Shown: positions 7,867-15,776 of the stretch, piece after piece
Numbering within the stretch: position 1 is the first letter of the stretch
Layout: the number at the start of each line of letters is the position of its first letter
DNA from: Microbispora siamensis
GTDB taxonomy: Bacteria; Actinomycetota; Actinomycetes; Streptosporangiales; Streptosporangiaceae
NCBI RefSeq assembly: GCF_016863095.1
Contig: NZ_BOOF01000058.1
Span: forward strand, 1 to 58,432
Length of the DNA stretch: 58,432 bases
Direction of reading: 5' to 3'
Made by a program: the position numbers and the translations under genes
Notes under the pieces: generated by a model
What the model saw: the letters and a program-made list of their open reading frames with translations, nothing else
What the model was told of the DNA's origin: nothing
Database searches by the model: none

Positions 7867-8208
7867 TCACCAGCCGAGCTCGTGCAGCCGTTCGTCGTCG
7901 ATGCCGAAGTGATGGGCGATCTCGTGGACGACGGTGACGCGGACCTCCTCGACCACGTCGTCCTCGGTCTCGCAGATCTCCAGCGTCGGGTTCCGGTAGA
8001 TCTCGATGCGGTCCGGGAGAACCCCCGAGTACCAGTCGCCCCGCTCGGTCAGCGGAATGCCCGTGTAGAGCCCCAGCAGGCCGGGCTCGGGCGGGTCGTC
8101 CACCACCACGACCACGACGTTGTCCATGACCTTGGCCAGATCCGGGGGGATCGTGTCGAGCGCCTCGGCCACGAGCTCCTCGAACCTCTTCAGCGGGACG
8201 TCGATCAC
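7867..8208 (-). CDS. Metallopeptidase family (zincin-like) protein
   Basis: This 113-aa protein ends with VVHEIAHHFGIDDERLHELGW, the HExxH zinc site of the small zincin-like family formerly called DUF1025. The N-terminal part (FEELVAEALDTIPPDLAKVM, DNVVVVVVDDPP) and the central LGLYTGIPLTERG are also typical, and the length is normal. The proteins are predicted cytosolic metalloproteases with no defined substrate. It lies 12 bp after the ABC permease gene on the same strand and may be co-transcribed with the exporter operon. Confidence 0.9.
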   Translation of the reverse strand: MIDVPLKRFEELVAEALDTIPPDLAKVMDNVVVVVVDDPPEPGLLGLYTGIPLTERGDWYSGVLPDRIEIYRNPTLEICETEDDVVEEVRVTVVHEIAHHFGIDDERLHELGW

Positions 8209-8220
8209 GTGCTCATCGTG

Positions 8221-9051
8221 TCACCGCGAGGCGGCCGTGCGGTAGCGGCGTACGGCGAGCGGCGCGAACACCGCGATGATCAGCAGCGACCAGCACAGCG
8301 ACGCGGTCACCGGGTGCTGGAGCGGCCAGGAGGCGGCGGCCGAGCGGGGGTTGCCGAACAGCTCCCGGGCGGCCGAGACGACGGCGCTCATCGGGTTCCA
8401 GTCCGCGATCGCCCGCAGCCACCCGGGTAGTCCCTCCAGCGGCACGAACGCGTTGGCCAGGAACGTCATCGGGAACAGCCAGCCGAACGTCGCGGCGTCC
8501 GCCTGCGCGCCGTTCTTCACGAACAGCCCGATGTACGTGCCCAGCCAGATCATCGCGTACCCGAACAGGGCGAGCAGCGCGAAGCCGGCGAGCGTCTCCA
8601 GAGGGGTGCCGCGCGGACGCCATCCCGCGATCAGCAGGCCGCAGACGGCCATCATCGCGAGCGACAGCCAGTCCTTGGACAGGTCCGCGAGGCTACGTCC
8701 GGCCAGCAGGGCCCCGCGCGCGATGGGCTGGGCGCGGAAGCGGTCGATGATGCCGCGCGCCATGTCCTCGGCGACCGACGTGGCGGCGGCGACCGCGGAC
8801 AGCGCCATGACCTGCATGAAGATTCCGGGCATCAGGTAGTTCCGGTAGTCGCCCCCGCCGGGCAGGCTGATCGCGCTGCCGAAGACGTACCCGAACAGGA
8901 CGGTCATGATGACCGGGGCGACCAGCTCGGCGGCGATCTGGCCGGGCTGGGCGCGCAGTTGCGAGTAGCTGCGCCCCGCGATGACGAACGTGTCACTCAG
9001 AGCCCAGCGCAGCCGTTCCGCCCTCGTGGCGGGGGGTTCCACGGTGATCAC
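8221..9051 (-). CDS. ABC-2 type transporter permease (DrrB-like)
   Basis: This 276-aa membrane protein has six predicted helices in the ABC-2 (DrrB/NodJ) arrangement, including QPGQIAAELVAPVIMTVLFG, GIFMQVMALSAVAAATSVAE, the DRFRAQPIARGALLAGRS loop and a late FLANAFVPLEGLPGWLRAIADWNP motif. The GTG start at 9051 overlaps the stop of the ATPase gene as GTGA, which indicates translational coupling. Together they form an exporter of the daunorubicin-resistance type. The long open frame upstream of GTG 9051 overlaps the ATPase and is not coding. Confidence 0.9.
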   Translation of the reverse strand: MITVEPPATRAERLRWALSDTFVIAGRSYSQLRAQPGQIAAELVAPVIMTVLFGYVFGSAISLPGGGDYRNYLMPGIFMQVMALSAVAAATSVAEDMARGIIDRFRAQPIARGALLAGRSLADLSKDWLSLAMMAVCGLLIAGWRPRGTPLETLAGFALLALFGYAMIWLGTYIGLFVKNGAQADAATFGWLFPMTFLANAFVPLEGLPGWLRAIADWNPMSAVVSAARELFGNPRSAAASWPLQHPVTASLCWSLLIIAVFAPLAVRRYRTAASR

Positions 9052-9995
9052 GCCGCCTCCTTCTCCCTGGCGGGCGCGTCCGTGAGCGCCAGGAACACCT
9101 CGTCCAGCGTCGGCCTGCGCAGCCCCAGGTCCTCCACGCCGACCCCGGCGGCGTCGAGGGCCGCGGCGACCCTGACCAGGGAGGCGGCGCCGTCCGATAC
9201 GGGCACGACGAGCCGCCGTTCGGCGGCGTCGATCTCGGGCTCGCCGGCAAGCACGCCGCGCACCGCCTCGACGCCGGGAGCCAGGTCCGCGGCGTCGCGG
9301 AAGGCGATGCTCACCCGGTCGCCGCCCACCTTCGCCTTGAGCGCGGACGGCGACCCGGCCGCGACCACCCGCCCGGCGTCCATGACGGCGATCCGGTCGG
9401 CCAGGTGGTCGGCCTCGTCGAGGTACTGCGTGGTGAGCAGCAGGGTCGTCCCCTCGGCGACGAGCGCGCGCAGCTCGTCCCACAGCGCGAGACGGCTGCG
9501 GGGGTCGAGGCCGGTGGTCGGCTCGTCCATGAACAGCACCGGCGGGGAGACGATCAAGCTGGCGGCCAGGTCGAGCCTGCGCCGCATGCCGCCCGAGTAC
9601 GTCCGCACCGGACGGTTCGCCGCCTCGGTCAGGCCGAATCGCTCCAGCAGCTCCTCGGCCCTGCGGCGGGCCGTACGGCGGGGCAGGTGGTAGAGCCGGC
9701 CGAACAGCTCCAGGTTGCGGCGTCCGGTCAGCAGCTCGTCCACGGCCGCGTGCTGGCCGGCGAGGCCGATGCGGTAGCGGAGTCGTTCGGCGTCCCCGAC
9801 CACGTCGCAGCCGGCCACCCGGGCCGAGCCGCCGTCGGGGCGCAGCAGCGTCGTGAGGACGCGCACCATCGTCGTCTTGCCGGCGCCGTTGGGCCCGAGC
9901 AGGCCGCACACCGAGCCGCGCGGGACGTCGAGGTCGACGCCCCGCAGCGCCTCGGTCGTGCCGAACCGCTTGCGTACTCCTTCCGCATGGATCAC
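9048..9995 (-). CDS. ABC exporter ATP-binding protein (DrrA-like)
   Basis: This 315-aa ATPase has Walker A LLGPNGAGKTTMV, Q-loop IGLAGQHAAVDE, signature YSGGMRRRLDLA, Walker B VLFMDEPTTGLDPRSR and switch-region TTQYLDEADHLAD. A C-terminal DrrA-type extension of about 90 residues includes LRRPTLDEVFLALT. The family energises export of drugs such as anthracyclines through an ABC-2 permease, here the overlapping downstream gene. The gene is divergent from a TetR regulator, and a symmetric TTAAC-rich operator lies just upstream of the start. The transported compound cannot be read from the sequence. Confidence 0.93.
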   Translation of the reverse strand: MIHAEGVRKRFGTTEALRGVDLDVPRGSVCGLLGPNGAGKTTMVRVLTTLLRPDGGSARVAGCDVVGDAERLRYRIGLAGQHAAVDELLTGRRNLELFGRLYHLPRRTARRRAEELLERFGLTEAANRPVRTYSGGMRRRLDLAASLIVSPPVLFMDEPTTGLDPRSRLALWDELRALVAEGTTLLLTTQYLDEADHLADRIAVMDAGRVVAAGSPSALKAKVGGDRVSIAFRDAADLAPGVEAVRGVLAGEPEIDAAERRLVVPVSDGAASLVRVAAALDAAGVGVEDLGLRRPTLDEVFLALTDAPAREKEAA

Positions 9996-10002
9996 GGACG
10001 CT

Positions 10003-10034
10003 CCTTAACAGAGTTAAATTTAACAACGTTAAGG
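10003..10034. promoter_or_regulatory. Symmetric TetR-type operator
   Basis: A dyad-symmetric element has outer arms CCTTAAC (10003-10009) and GTTAAGG (10028-10034) around the perfect inner palindrome GTTAAATTTAAC (10013-10024), with 3-bp spacers. A further CGTTAAG half-site at 10048-10054 lies 21 bp from the CGTTAAG at 10027-10033. It occupies the gap between the divergent ABC operon and the TetR gene, so it is the likely binding site of that TetR and overlaps both promoters. Confidence 0.8.
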
Positions 10035-10063
10035 ATGCATTGAACGCCGTTAAGCTGTCAACC

Positions 10064-10699
10064 GTGGCACTCGAACGCGACACGATCGTCAGGACCGCCA
10101 TCCGGCTTCTCGACGAGGTGGGGCTGGAGAAGCTGACCCTGCGCAGGCTCGCGGCCGAGCTGGGCGTGCAGGCTCCCGCCCTCTACTGGCACTTCAGGAA
10201 CAAGCAGGAACTCCTGGACGAGATGGCCGAGGCGATCTCCGCGCAGGAGCCGCTGCGGCCGCTCGCCGAGGGAGAGTCGTGGGAGGAGTGGCTGGCGGAG
10301 TGGTGCAGGGGTCAGCGCCGCGCGTTCAAGTCGCACCGCGACACCGCGCGCCTCACCGCCGGCACCCACCCCGGCACGGCCACGTTGCAGACGGTCGAGA
10401 CCATCCTGGAGTCCCTGCAGCGGGCCGGATTCACGCGTACGGACGCGATGTGGGGTCTCGGCACGCTCGCGAGCTTCCTCGGCGGATTCGTGCTCGAGGA
10501 GCAGGCCGACCAGGAGCGGGGAACGAAAGACCCGGCCCTGTTCGAGGAGGCGCTGGAGAGCCTCGCGCCGTACCCGAACGTGCGCGCGGTCATGGCAGAG
10601 ACCGGCGGCCCGCAGACGGACGCCTCCTTCGAGTACGGCATAGCGCTGATTTTGTCCGGTATGCGGGCACGTCTTGAGGCCCAGCCGGACGTTCGGTAA
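10064..10699 (+). CDS. TetR/AcrR-family regulator (TetR_C domain)
   Basis: This 211-aa regulator has an N-terminal helix-turn-helix: AIRLLDEVGLEKLTLRRLAA, ELGVQAPALYWHFRNKQELL. The C-terminal ligand domain is of the tetracycline-repressor type (GTHPGTATLQTVETIL, ASFLGGFVLEEQ). I start it at GTG 10064 because the upstream TTG at 10040 lies in operator-like repeats and the family usually starts a few residues before the first helix. It is divergent from the DrrA/B-like exporter and presumably represses it until a drug-like ligand binds. Confidence 0.9.
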   Translation: MALERDTIVRTAIRLLDEVGLEKLTLRRLAAELGVQAPALYWHFRNKQELLDEMAEAISAQEPLRPLAEGESWEEWLAEWCRGQRRAFKSHRDTARLTAGTHPGTATLQTVETILESLQRAGFTRTDAMWGLGTLASFLGGFVLEEQADQERGTKDPALFEEALESLAPYPNVRAVMAETGGPQTDASFEYGIALILSGMRARLEAQPDVR

Positions 10700-10723
10700 C
10701 CGGAACACCGTGTTCTGGTAACC
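10695..10723. repeat. Composite repeat between TetR and phosphoesterase genes
   Basis: Direct copies of GGTAACC (10695-10701 and 10717-10723) flank the perfect inverted repeat GAACAC-C-GTGTTC (10703-10715). The left copy contains the TetR stop codon. The layout suggests an operator for the metallophosphoesterase gene, though no regulator can be assigned. Confidence 0.4.
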
Positions 10724-10756
10724 AAAAAGGCCGCGTCTTCGGGTAGTCAGGAGGGG

Positions 10757-12388
10757 ATGGAGAACTCGCGGTTGAGGGCGTTCGCCCGGAAGACGGTCGG
10801 CAGTCGGCTCGCCCATGCGTCGGCCCGTGTGCTGGTGGTCGTGCTGGCAGCGGTGATCGGTGGATGGCTCGGGATGGCGTTCGGCGCCAAGGTGGACACA
10901 GCGGTCGGGCCCGCCGACATCGGGATGTCCCTGACCCCGTCCTGGAGCGGGGAGACCGTCATCGACGTACGGCCCCTCGGGACACTCAGCTTTGACAGCC
11001 ACAACGGCCCGCTGCGGCTCGACCTGACGATCGAGGCGGTCCACCCGGACGTGGCGGAGGAGATCCTCAAGAACCCCCGGTGGGCCGACCGGCTGCCGAC
11101 GACCATCGAGGCCGACGTCATCTCCGGGCTCCGGAGCCTCGCCGTGCGCGCGGCGCTGTTCGCCGTCGCCGCCGGGTTCCTCACCGGCCTGGTCGCCTTC
11201 CGGCGGCTGTCACGGGCGGCCTGGACCGCGGCGGGCTCGCTGGCGATGGTCGTCGTCCTCGGCGGCGTCTCGGCGCTGACGTTCAACCCCCGCTCGATCT
11301 CCGAGCCCCGGTACACCGGCCTGCTGACGGGCGTGCCGTCCCTGGTCGGCAGCGCCCAGTCGATCGTGACCAAGTTCTCCGAATACCGCGGCCAGCTCGC
11401 CAAGCTGGTGACCAACGTGTCCCAGCTGTACGAGGCGGGGTCGAACCTGCCGATCTTCGACCCCGATCCGGGCACCATCCGTGTGCTGCACGTCTCCGAC
11501 CTGCACATCAACCCGCTGGGCTGGAATGTGATCAAGTCGCTGAAGGACCAGTTCAAGGTCGACCTGATCATCGACACCGGCGACATCAGCGACCACGGGA
11601 CCAAGGCCGAGAACGAGTTCGTCAAGGAGATCGGCTCGCTCGGCGTCCCGTACGTCTACGTGCGCGGCAACCACGACTCGATGACGACCCAGCGGGCGGT
11701 CGAGAAGCAGAAGAACGCGATCGTGCTGGACGGCACCGCCGCCACGGTCAAGGGGCTGAGCATCTACGGCATCGGCGACCCGAGGTTCACCCCGGACAAG
11801 TCCGTACAGGCGGCGGGGGACGAGAGCAAGAGCCTCCTCGACCTCGGGCGGGCCAACGCGGCCAAGCTGGCGCCGCGCGAGTGGCCCAGGTCCGCCTCCA
11901 CCTCCGCCCCGGACAAGATCGCCGCCGACATCGTGGCCGTCCACGACCCGACCGTGGGCCGGGGCCTGTCCGGGTATGTGCCGCTCGTGCTGGCCGGGCA
12001 CGTCCACGCGCGGTCCACCGAACTGCTGCCCTCGGGCACCCGTCTGATGATCCAGGGGTCCACCGGAGGTGCCGGCCTGCGCGGCCTGGAACACGACGAG
12101 CCGACCCCGCTGACCGCCTCGGTGCTCTACTTCGGCAAGAAGAGCCACCGCCTGGAGGCCTGGGACGACATCACCGTCGGCGGCCTGGGCGAGCAGTGGA
12201 TCCAGTGTGAGCGTCATATCGAGCCGGACCCTGGCCGTACAATTTCTCCCGAGTCGCCGCAGGCACCGTCGCCGACGGCAACCCGCAGCGGCTCGACGTC
12301 GCCGACCGCTTTGGCATCAGGGGCAAACGTCCCCTATGCTTCAGAGGTCTCCGACGGAAGGCGTCACGGAACAGGGCGAAAGCCTTGA
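10757..12388 (+). CDS. Membrane-anchored metallophosphoesterase
   Basis: The 543-aa frame has an N-terminal membrane helix (ARVLVVVLAAVIGGWLGMAFG), an extracytoplasmic segment, a second hydrophobic pair at about 130-180, then a calcineurin-type phosphoesterase domain. The metal motifs are VLHVSDLHINPLG, IDTGDISDHG, VRGNHDSMTT and LAGHVHARS. All metal ligands are present. Start ATG 10757 follows CAGGAGGGG. The last 50 or so residues are Ser/Pro/Thr/Ala-rich, and the stop codon ends one base before tRNA-Glu. The tRNA promoter lies inside this tail, so the true C-terminus may have been extended by mutation. The substrate is unknown. Confidence 0.85.
   Translation: MENSRLRAFARKTVGSRLAHASARVLVVVLAAVIGGWLGMAFGAKVDTAVGPADIGMSLTPSWSGETVIDVRPLGTLSFDSHNGPLRLDLTIEAVHPDVAEEILKNPRWADRLPTTIEADVISGLRSLAVRAALFAVAAGFLTGLVAFRRLSRAAWTAAGSLAMVVVLGGVSALTFNPRSISEPRYTGLLTGVPSLVGSAQSIVTKFSEYRGQLAKLVTNVSQLYEAGSNLPIFDPDPGTIRVLHVSDLHINPLGWNVIKSLKDQFKVDLIIDTGDISDHGTKAENEFVKEIGSLGVPYVYVRGNHDSMTTQRAVEKQKNAIVLDGTAATVKGLSIYGIGDPRFTPDKSVQAAGDESKSLLDLGRANAAKLAPREWPRSASTSAPDKIAADIVAVHDPTVGRGLSGYVPLVLAGHVHARSTELLPSGTRLMIQGSTGGAGLRGLEHDEPTPLTASVLYFGKKSHRLEAWDDITVGGLGEQWIQCERHIEPDPGRTISPESPQAPSPTATRSGSTSPTALASGANVPYASEVSDGRRHGTGRKP
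12311..12340 (+). promoter_or_regulatory. Promoter of the tRNA-Glu-Asp-Phe cluster
   Basis: TTGGCA (12311-12316) and TATGCT (12335-12340) are separated by 18 bp, a good sigma-70-type promoter ending about 48 bp before tRNA-Glu. It lies inside the 3' part of the phosphoesterase frame. Confidence 0.55.
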
Positions 12389-12461
12389 GCCCCCATCGTC
12401 TAGCGGCCTAGGACACCGCCCTTTCAAGGCGGCGGCACGGGTTCGAATCCCGTTGGGGGCA
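12389..12461 (+). tRNA. tRNA-Glu (TTC)
   Basis: The acceptor stem GCCCCCA pairs with TGGGGGC. The anticodon stem-loop is CCGCC-CTTTCAA-GGCGG (anticodon TTC), and the T-loop is GTTCGAATC. It is first of three tRNA genes and starts directly after the phosphoesterase stop codon. Confidence 0.97.
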
Positions 12462-12570
12462 CGTGGAGCGCGTCGAGCGCACCGGATGACGGAAGGTCGA
12501 AGACCTCCCGGAAGCTGGTAAGCTAGGCGAGCCGAACAACACGGGGAAGCGAAAGCCCCCCGGACATAAA

Positions 12571-12645
12571 GGTCCTGTAGAGCAGTTTGGAGTGCTCGCC
12601 ACCCTGTCAAGGTGGAGGTCGCGGGTTCAAGTCCCGTCAGGACCG
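12571..12645 (+). tRNA. tRNA-Asp (GTC)
   Basis: The acceptor stem is GGTCCTG/CAGGACC. The anticodon stem-loop is CCACC-CTGTCAA-GGTGG (anticodon GTC), the T-arm is GCGGG-TTCAAGT-CCCGT and the discriminator is G. A likely -10 element TAAGCT stands at 12519 upstream. Confidence 0.97.
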
Positions 12646-12665
12646 CGTACGGCGGCAGCCGCCGA

Positions 12666-12739
12666 GGTCAGGTAGCTCAGTTGGTACGAGCGTCCGCCTG
12701 AAAAGCGGAAGGTCGGCAGTTCGACCCTGCCCCTGACCA
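12666..12739 (+). tRNA. tRNA-Phe (GAA)
   Basis: The acceptor stem is GGTCAGG/CCTGACC. The anticodon stem-loop is TCCGC-CTGAAAA-GCGGA (anticodon GAA), followed by a T-arm with TTCGACC and an encoded CCA. Its 3' part is duplicated at 20049, marking an integration site. Confidence 0.97.
12696..12737 (+). repeat. att repeat in tRNA-Phe (proximal copy)
   Basis: This is a 42-bp match to 20049-20090 with one mismatch (12703 A against 20056 G), from the anticodon loop to the acceptor stem. Weaker similarity continues through the terminator and the GACGGCAACG motif at 12801. Confidence 0.85.
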
Positions 12740-12760
12740 CCACCATTGAACAGCCAAAAC

Positions 12761-12792
12761 GCCCCGAGCAAATCGTGCTCGGGGCTTTTTTG
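12761..12792 (+). terminator. Terminator after tRNA-Phe
   Basis: GCCCCGAGCA and TGCTCGGGGC form a 10-bp stem around a 5-nt loop, followed by a T6 run. It ends the tRNA transcript. Confidence 0.9.
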
Positions 12793-12894
12793 ATCTCCAG
12801 TGACGGCAACGTCGCTTTGCGCTCGGTGCTGAGTTGACCAGGCTGGCGCATGGTGCGGCCAGCGGGCCACTCTGCAGCAACTCTTCGAACGTGA

Positions 12895-13027
12895 CGCTGA
12901 TCATGGTGGCCGGTGACCAGGACGGGTGCGCCGACTTCATCTGCGCCATGACGCCGGCGACGTGGGGCTCGCCATCGACGTACCGCTCTTGGTGCCGTAG
13001 CCGTCGGCCCCCCGTCCGGGTGTTCCA
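12895..13027 (-). pseudogene. Fragment of S8 subtilase gene
   Basis: About 133 bp match 22127-22260 of the intact subtilase gene at over 85% identity by eye. They encode the region around the catalytic serine (minus strand, GADGYGTKSGTSMASP) and AQMKSAHPSWSPA. One base is missing near 12964, and the CCC run near 13010 differs, so the frame is broken. The fragment cannot be functional. It probably arose by duplication or recombination with the locus 9 kb to the right. Confidence 0.8.
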
Positions 13028-13042
13028 CGGCGGACGCTCACG

Positions 13043-13073
13043 AAAGCCCAGCTCATTCGATGAACTGGGCTTT
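13043..13073 (-). terminator. Terminator of the membrane protein gene
   Basis: AAAGCCCAG and CTGGGCTTT form a perfect stem, with an inner TCAT/ATGA pairing. It lies 12 bp after the stop of the minus-strand gene at 13086. Confidence 0.7.
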
Positions 13074-13085
13074 CACTGGTCACTT

Positions 13086-13757
13086 CTAAACGGTCGCTGC
13101 CGCGCTCGCCACCCGCCGCGGACGGATGCCAAGCGCCAAGCCGATCAGGCCGGCGGTCATCAACGCACTCACCACGAGCTTGGGCGCCACATCGCTGGAG
13201 ACGAAGTCGAGCACCTGACCGCCGGTGAGAACGAGTGGCACCCACAAGGACACGAGGCCGGCTCGCCACGCAGCGAAGGCCAGTACGAGGAGCCCGACCA
13301 TCCAACCCAGGATCCAGACCGCAAACGACGCCACCACCAGCGCGTCCTTCTCGAGAGCATCGATGACCGGCCGGACCGCCTCCGTCTTCACGCCCCCTCC
13401 GGCGAGGGCCCCAAAAAAGGCGTTGTAGTGCCACAGGTGGATCGTCGAAAAGTAGAGGGCGGGAACGGCAAAAGCTCCGCCGATGGTGGCGACAAGGCGC
13501 TTGCGGCGCCCGACCGCCACGATCAGACCTGCCATCGCCGGCAGGAGCAGCAGATGCGTCAGCGCGAAGAGGATCGTCTCGATCCGCCAGGCACCGAGGC
13601 CGGAGGCGGCCACGTCGACGTTCGCCGCGGTCTCGGACACTTGATCAGGAAACATCAACCAGTAGAAGGCGTTCGCGACGCCGTAAAGAACGCCGCCACC
13701 GGCCATCGCGGCCGCCGCGAAACGCCGGCCGTACGGCCGGGTGGTCTGGTCATTCAT
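13086..13757 (-). CDS. Multi-pass membrane protein of unknown function
   Basis: This 223-aa protein has about six hydrophobic segments (for example FAAAAMAGGGVLYGVANAFY, ETILFALTHLLLLPAMAGLI, DALVVASFAVWILGWMVGLL) and a short basic C-terminus. There are no catalytic motifs. I start at ATG 13757 (MNDQTTRPYG) because GGGAGA precedes it at suitable spacing. It is divergent from the sensor kinase gene at 13918, so the two may share a promoter region. It may be a small integral protein of the type often annotated DUF4386-like, but I cannot confirm a family. Confidence 0.75.
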   Translation of the reverse strand: MNDQTTRPYGRRFAAAAMAGGGVLYGVANAFYWLMFPDQVSETAANVDVAASGLGAWRIETILFALTHLLLLPAMAGLIVAVGRRKRLVATIGGAFAVPALYFSTIHLWHYNAFFGALAGGGVKTEAVRPVIDALEKDALVVASFAVWILGWMVGLLVLAFAAWRAGLVSLWVPLVLTGGQVLDFVSSDVAPKLVVSALMTAGLIGLALGIRPRRVASAAATV

Positions 13758-13917
13758 CGAGATCTCCCGTCGTGATCTGTTGCAACGCAAGACGTTAGGA
13801 GCCTCGTACCGCTCCGGTCGTCGGCCGGGATGTGGACCGGCGGGTGGATGTCATCCGCCGCCCACTCCAACCATGGGTGGACGCCGTGTCGCGGGCGGCT
13901 CGAATACGCTCCCAGCC

Positions 13918-15117
13918 ATGGCATGGGTTCGGGACATTGGACGGCGCAGGGGGGACCTCGCCACCGTCGCAGCCGGCCTCGCGCTGTTCGGGTTCGGCTT
14001 GGCCGAGCTCTACGTGCCGCTGCCCCCGTACGTCGATGGTGAGGGTCCCGATATCACCGCGCTGTCCGGCGCCTGGACGGCTGTGCTGACCGTGCTGCTC
14101 GCGGGTTACGGCCTCGCGGTCGCGGCCTGCAGGTCGTATCCACGGGTTGCGGTGGTCCTGGCCGGCGTCTGCTTCACCGCGCAGAGTTTCACGCCGCTCC
14201 TCCCGGAATGGCCGGTCGTGCCGCTCCTGGCATTGGTCGTAGCCTGCTTCGGCTGCGTCGCCGTCGGCGGCCGCCACGGACCGGTCATCGGGGGCGTCTC
14301 CTACTTCGTTTCGCTCGGCATCGAGACCACGGTTGCGGACGACCCTGACTGGGCCTTCATTGTCTTCGTCGCGCTCGCGGTCATGGGGCCGGCTTACGCT
14401 GTTCGCATGCGGCGAGCGCAGGCGGAACGTCTGGTCGCGTTGGCCATCGAACGGGAGGCCGCCGCGCGCCTCGACGAGCGGCTACGGGTGGCCCGCGAAC
14501 TACACGACATCGTCTCGCACGGCGTGACCGTGATGGTGCTGCAGGCCGGAGCCGCCCAGGCCGTGCTTGACTCAGACGCGCGGCAGGCCCGCGAGTCGCT
14601 GGACGCGGTGCAGGATGTCGGCCGCGATGTCGTCATCGAGCTGCGCCGGTTGCTCGTCGTCCTCCGTGGCGCTGAGGGCGGTACGGAGCGGCTTCCTTCG
14701 CTACGGCACCTCGACCCGCTACTGGCCGGAGTGCGGGCCGCCGGTGGACAGGTCGACGTCACGGTCAACGGCGACCTCGGCAGGGTGCCCGCAGCCGTCG
14801 ACGTCAGCGGCTACCGGGTGCTGCAAGAGGCCCTGACCAATGCGGCCAAACACGCGCCGGGTGCCACGGTCTCGGTCTCGATCGATGTCGGACGCACAGA
14901 TCTGCGGGTGCGCGTCGTCGACAATGGTCCGCGGGCCGGCCGCCGAAGCGACGGCAGCGGCTACGGGTTGACCGGGATCAGCGAGCGTGTGGAACTCTTC
15001 GGGGGAACGGCCAGCAGCGGTCCTCGGGAAGGCGACGGGTTCGAGGTGCGCGTCGAGTTGCCCCTGAGCGCGAAATCCATGGCACCCGCGCTGGCGGAAA
15101 CGGGGGCACCGGGGTGA
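13918..15117 (+). CDS. Sensor histidine kinase (DesK/NarX-like, HisKA_3)
   Basis: This 399-aa kinase has an N-terminal membrane sensor of about six helices (residues 15-150). The dimerisation domain contains RVARELHDIVSHGVTVMVLQAG (phospho-His in ELHD). The ATPase domain has EALTNAAKHAPG (N box) and GSGYGLTGISERVELFGG (G box). I chose ATG 13918 because it begins the membrane domain cleanly. The stop overlaps the response regulator start as GTGA. It is located between a membrane protein and the cyanophycin genes, so control of nitrogen storage is conceivable but unproven. Confidence 0.92.
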   Translation: MAWVRDIGRRRGDLATVAAGLALFGFGLAELYVPLPPYVDGEGPDITALSGAWTAVLTVLLAGYGLAVAACRSYPRVAVVLAGVCFTAQSFTPLLPEWPVVPLLALVVACFGCVAVGGRHGPVIGGVSYFVSLGIETTVADDPDWAFIVFVALAVMGPAYAVRMRRAQAERLVALAIEREAAARLDERLRVARELHDIVSHGVTVMVLQAGAAQAVLDSDARQARESLDAVQDVGRDVVIELRRLLVVLRGAEGGTERLPSLRHLDPLLAGVRAAGGQVDVTVNGDLGRVPAAVDVSGYRVLQEALTNAAKHAPGATVSVSIDVGRTDLRVRVVDNGPRAGRRSDGSGYGLTGISERVELFGGTASSGPREGDGFEVRVELPLSAKSMAPALAETGAPG

Positions 15118-15776
15118 CGCGCGTTCTCATCGCTGACGACGAGGCGCTCATACGCGGCGGTCTGCGGATGATCCTCGGCACTCAGCCCGACATCGATGTG
15201 GTCGCAGAGGCTGCGGACGGCGAGCAGGCGGTGTTGCTCACCGCCCGACACCAACCGGACGTTGTGCTGATGGACATCCACATGCCCCGGCTCGACGGCA
15301 TGGCCGCGACCGAGCAGATCTTGGCGGACCGCCCCGGCCGCCGAGTCGTCATGCTGACCACGTTCGACCTCGACGAGTACGTCTACCGGTCGTTACGCGC
15401 CGGCGCCTGCGGATTCCTGCTGAAGACCACTCCGCCGAAAGAACTGGCGAGCGTGCTGCGCGCTGCCGCACGTGGAGACGCGCTGCTCTCACCGGAGATC
15501 ACCCGCCGCCTGATCGACCACTACACCGCGATGGCTCCGCCGGTCAGCGCCCCCGGCCTGGCACACCTGACCGGCAGGGAGACCGAGGTGCTGCGGTTGA
15601 TGGCTCGGGGGCTGTCCAACCGCGAGATCGCCGGGGAACTCTTTCTCGGCGAGGCGACCGTGAAGACGCACGTCAACCGCATCTTGGCCAAGCTCGGTGT
15701 GCGGGATCGCGTGCAGGCGGTCGTGCTTGCCTACGAAGCCGGCGTGGTGCGGCCTCGACACGAGGCACGCACATAG
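15114..15776 (+). CDS. NarL/LuxR-family response regulator
   Basis: This 220-aa regulator has a receiver domain (VLIADDEALIRGGL acidic pair, phospho-Asp in VLMDIHMPRLDG, Lys in FLLKTTPP). The LuxR-type HTH is LTGRETEVLRLMARGLSNREIAGELFLGEATVKTHVNRIL. The GTG start overlaps the kinase stop by 4 bp, so the pair is translationally coupled. A target is not evident. The nearest downstream genes are cyanophycinase and cyanophycin synthetase after a 459-bp gap. Confidence 0.94.
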   Translation: MTRVLIADDEALIRGGLRMILGTQPDIDVVAEAADGEQAVLLTARHQPDVVLMDIHMPRLDGMAATEQILADRPGRRVVMLTTFDLDEYVYRSLRAGACGFLLKTTPPKELASVLRAAARGDALLSPEITRRLIDHYTAMAPPVSAPGLAHLTGRETEVLRLMARGLSNREIAGELFLGEATVKTHVNRILAKLGVRDRVQAVVLAYEAGVVRPRHEART

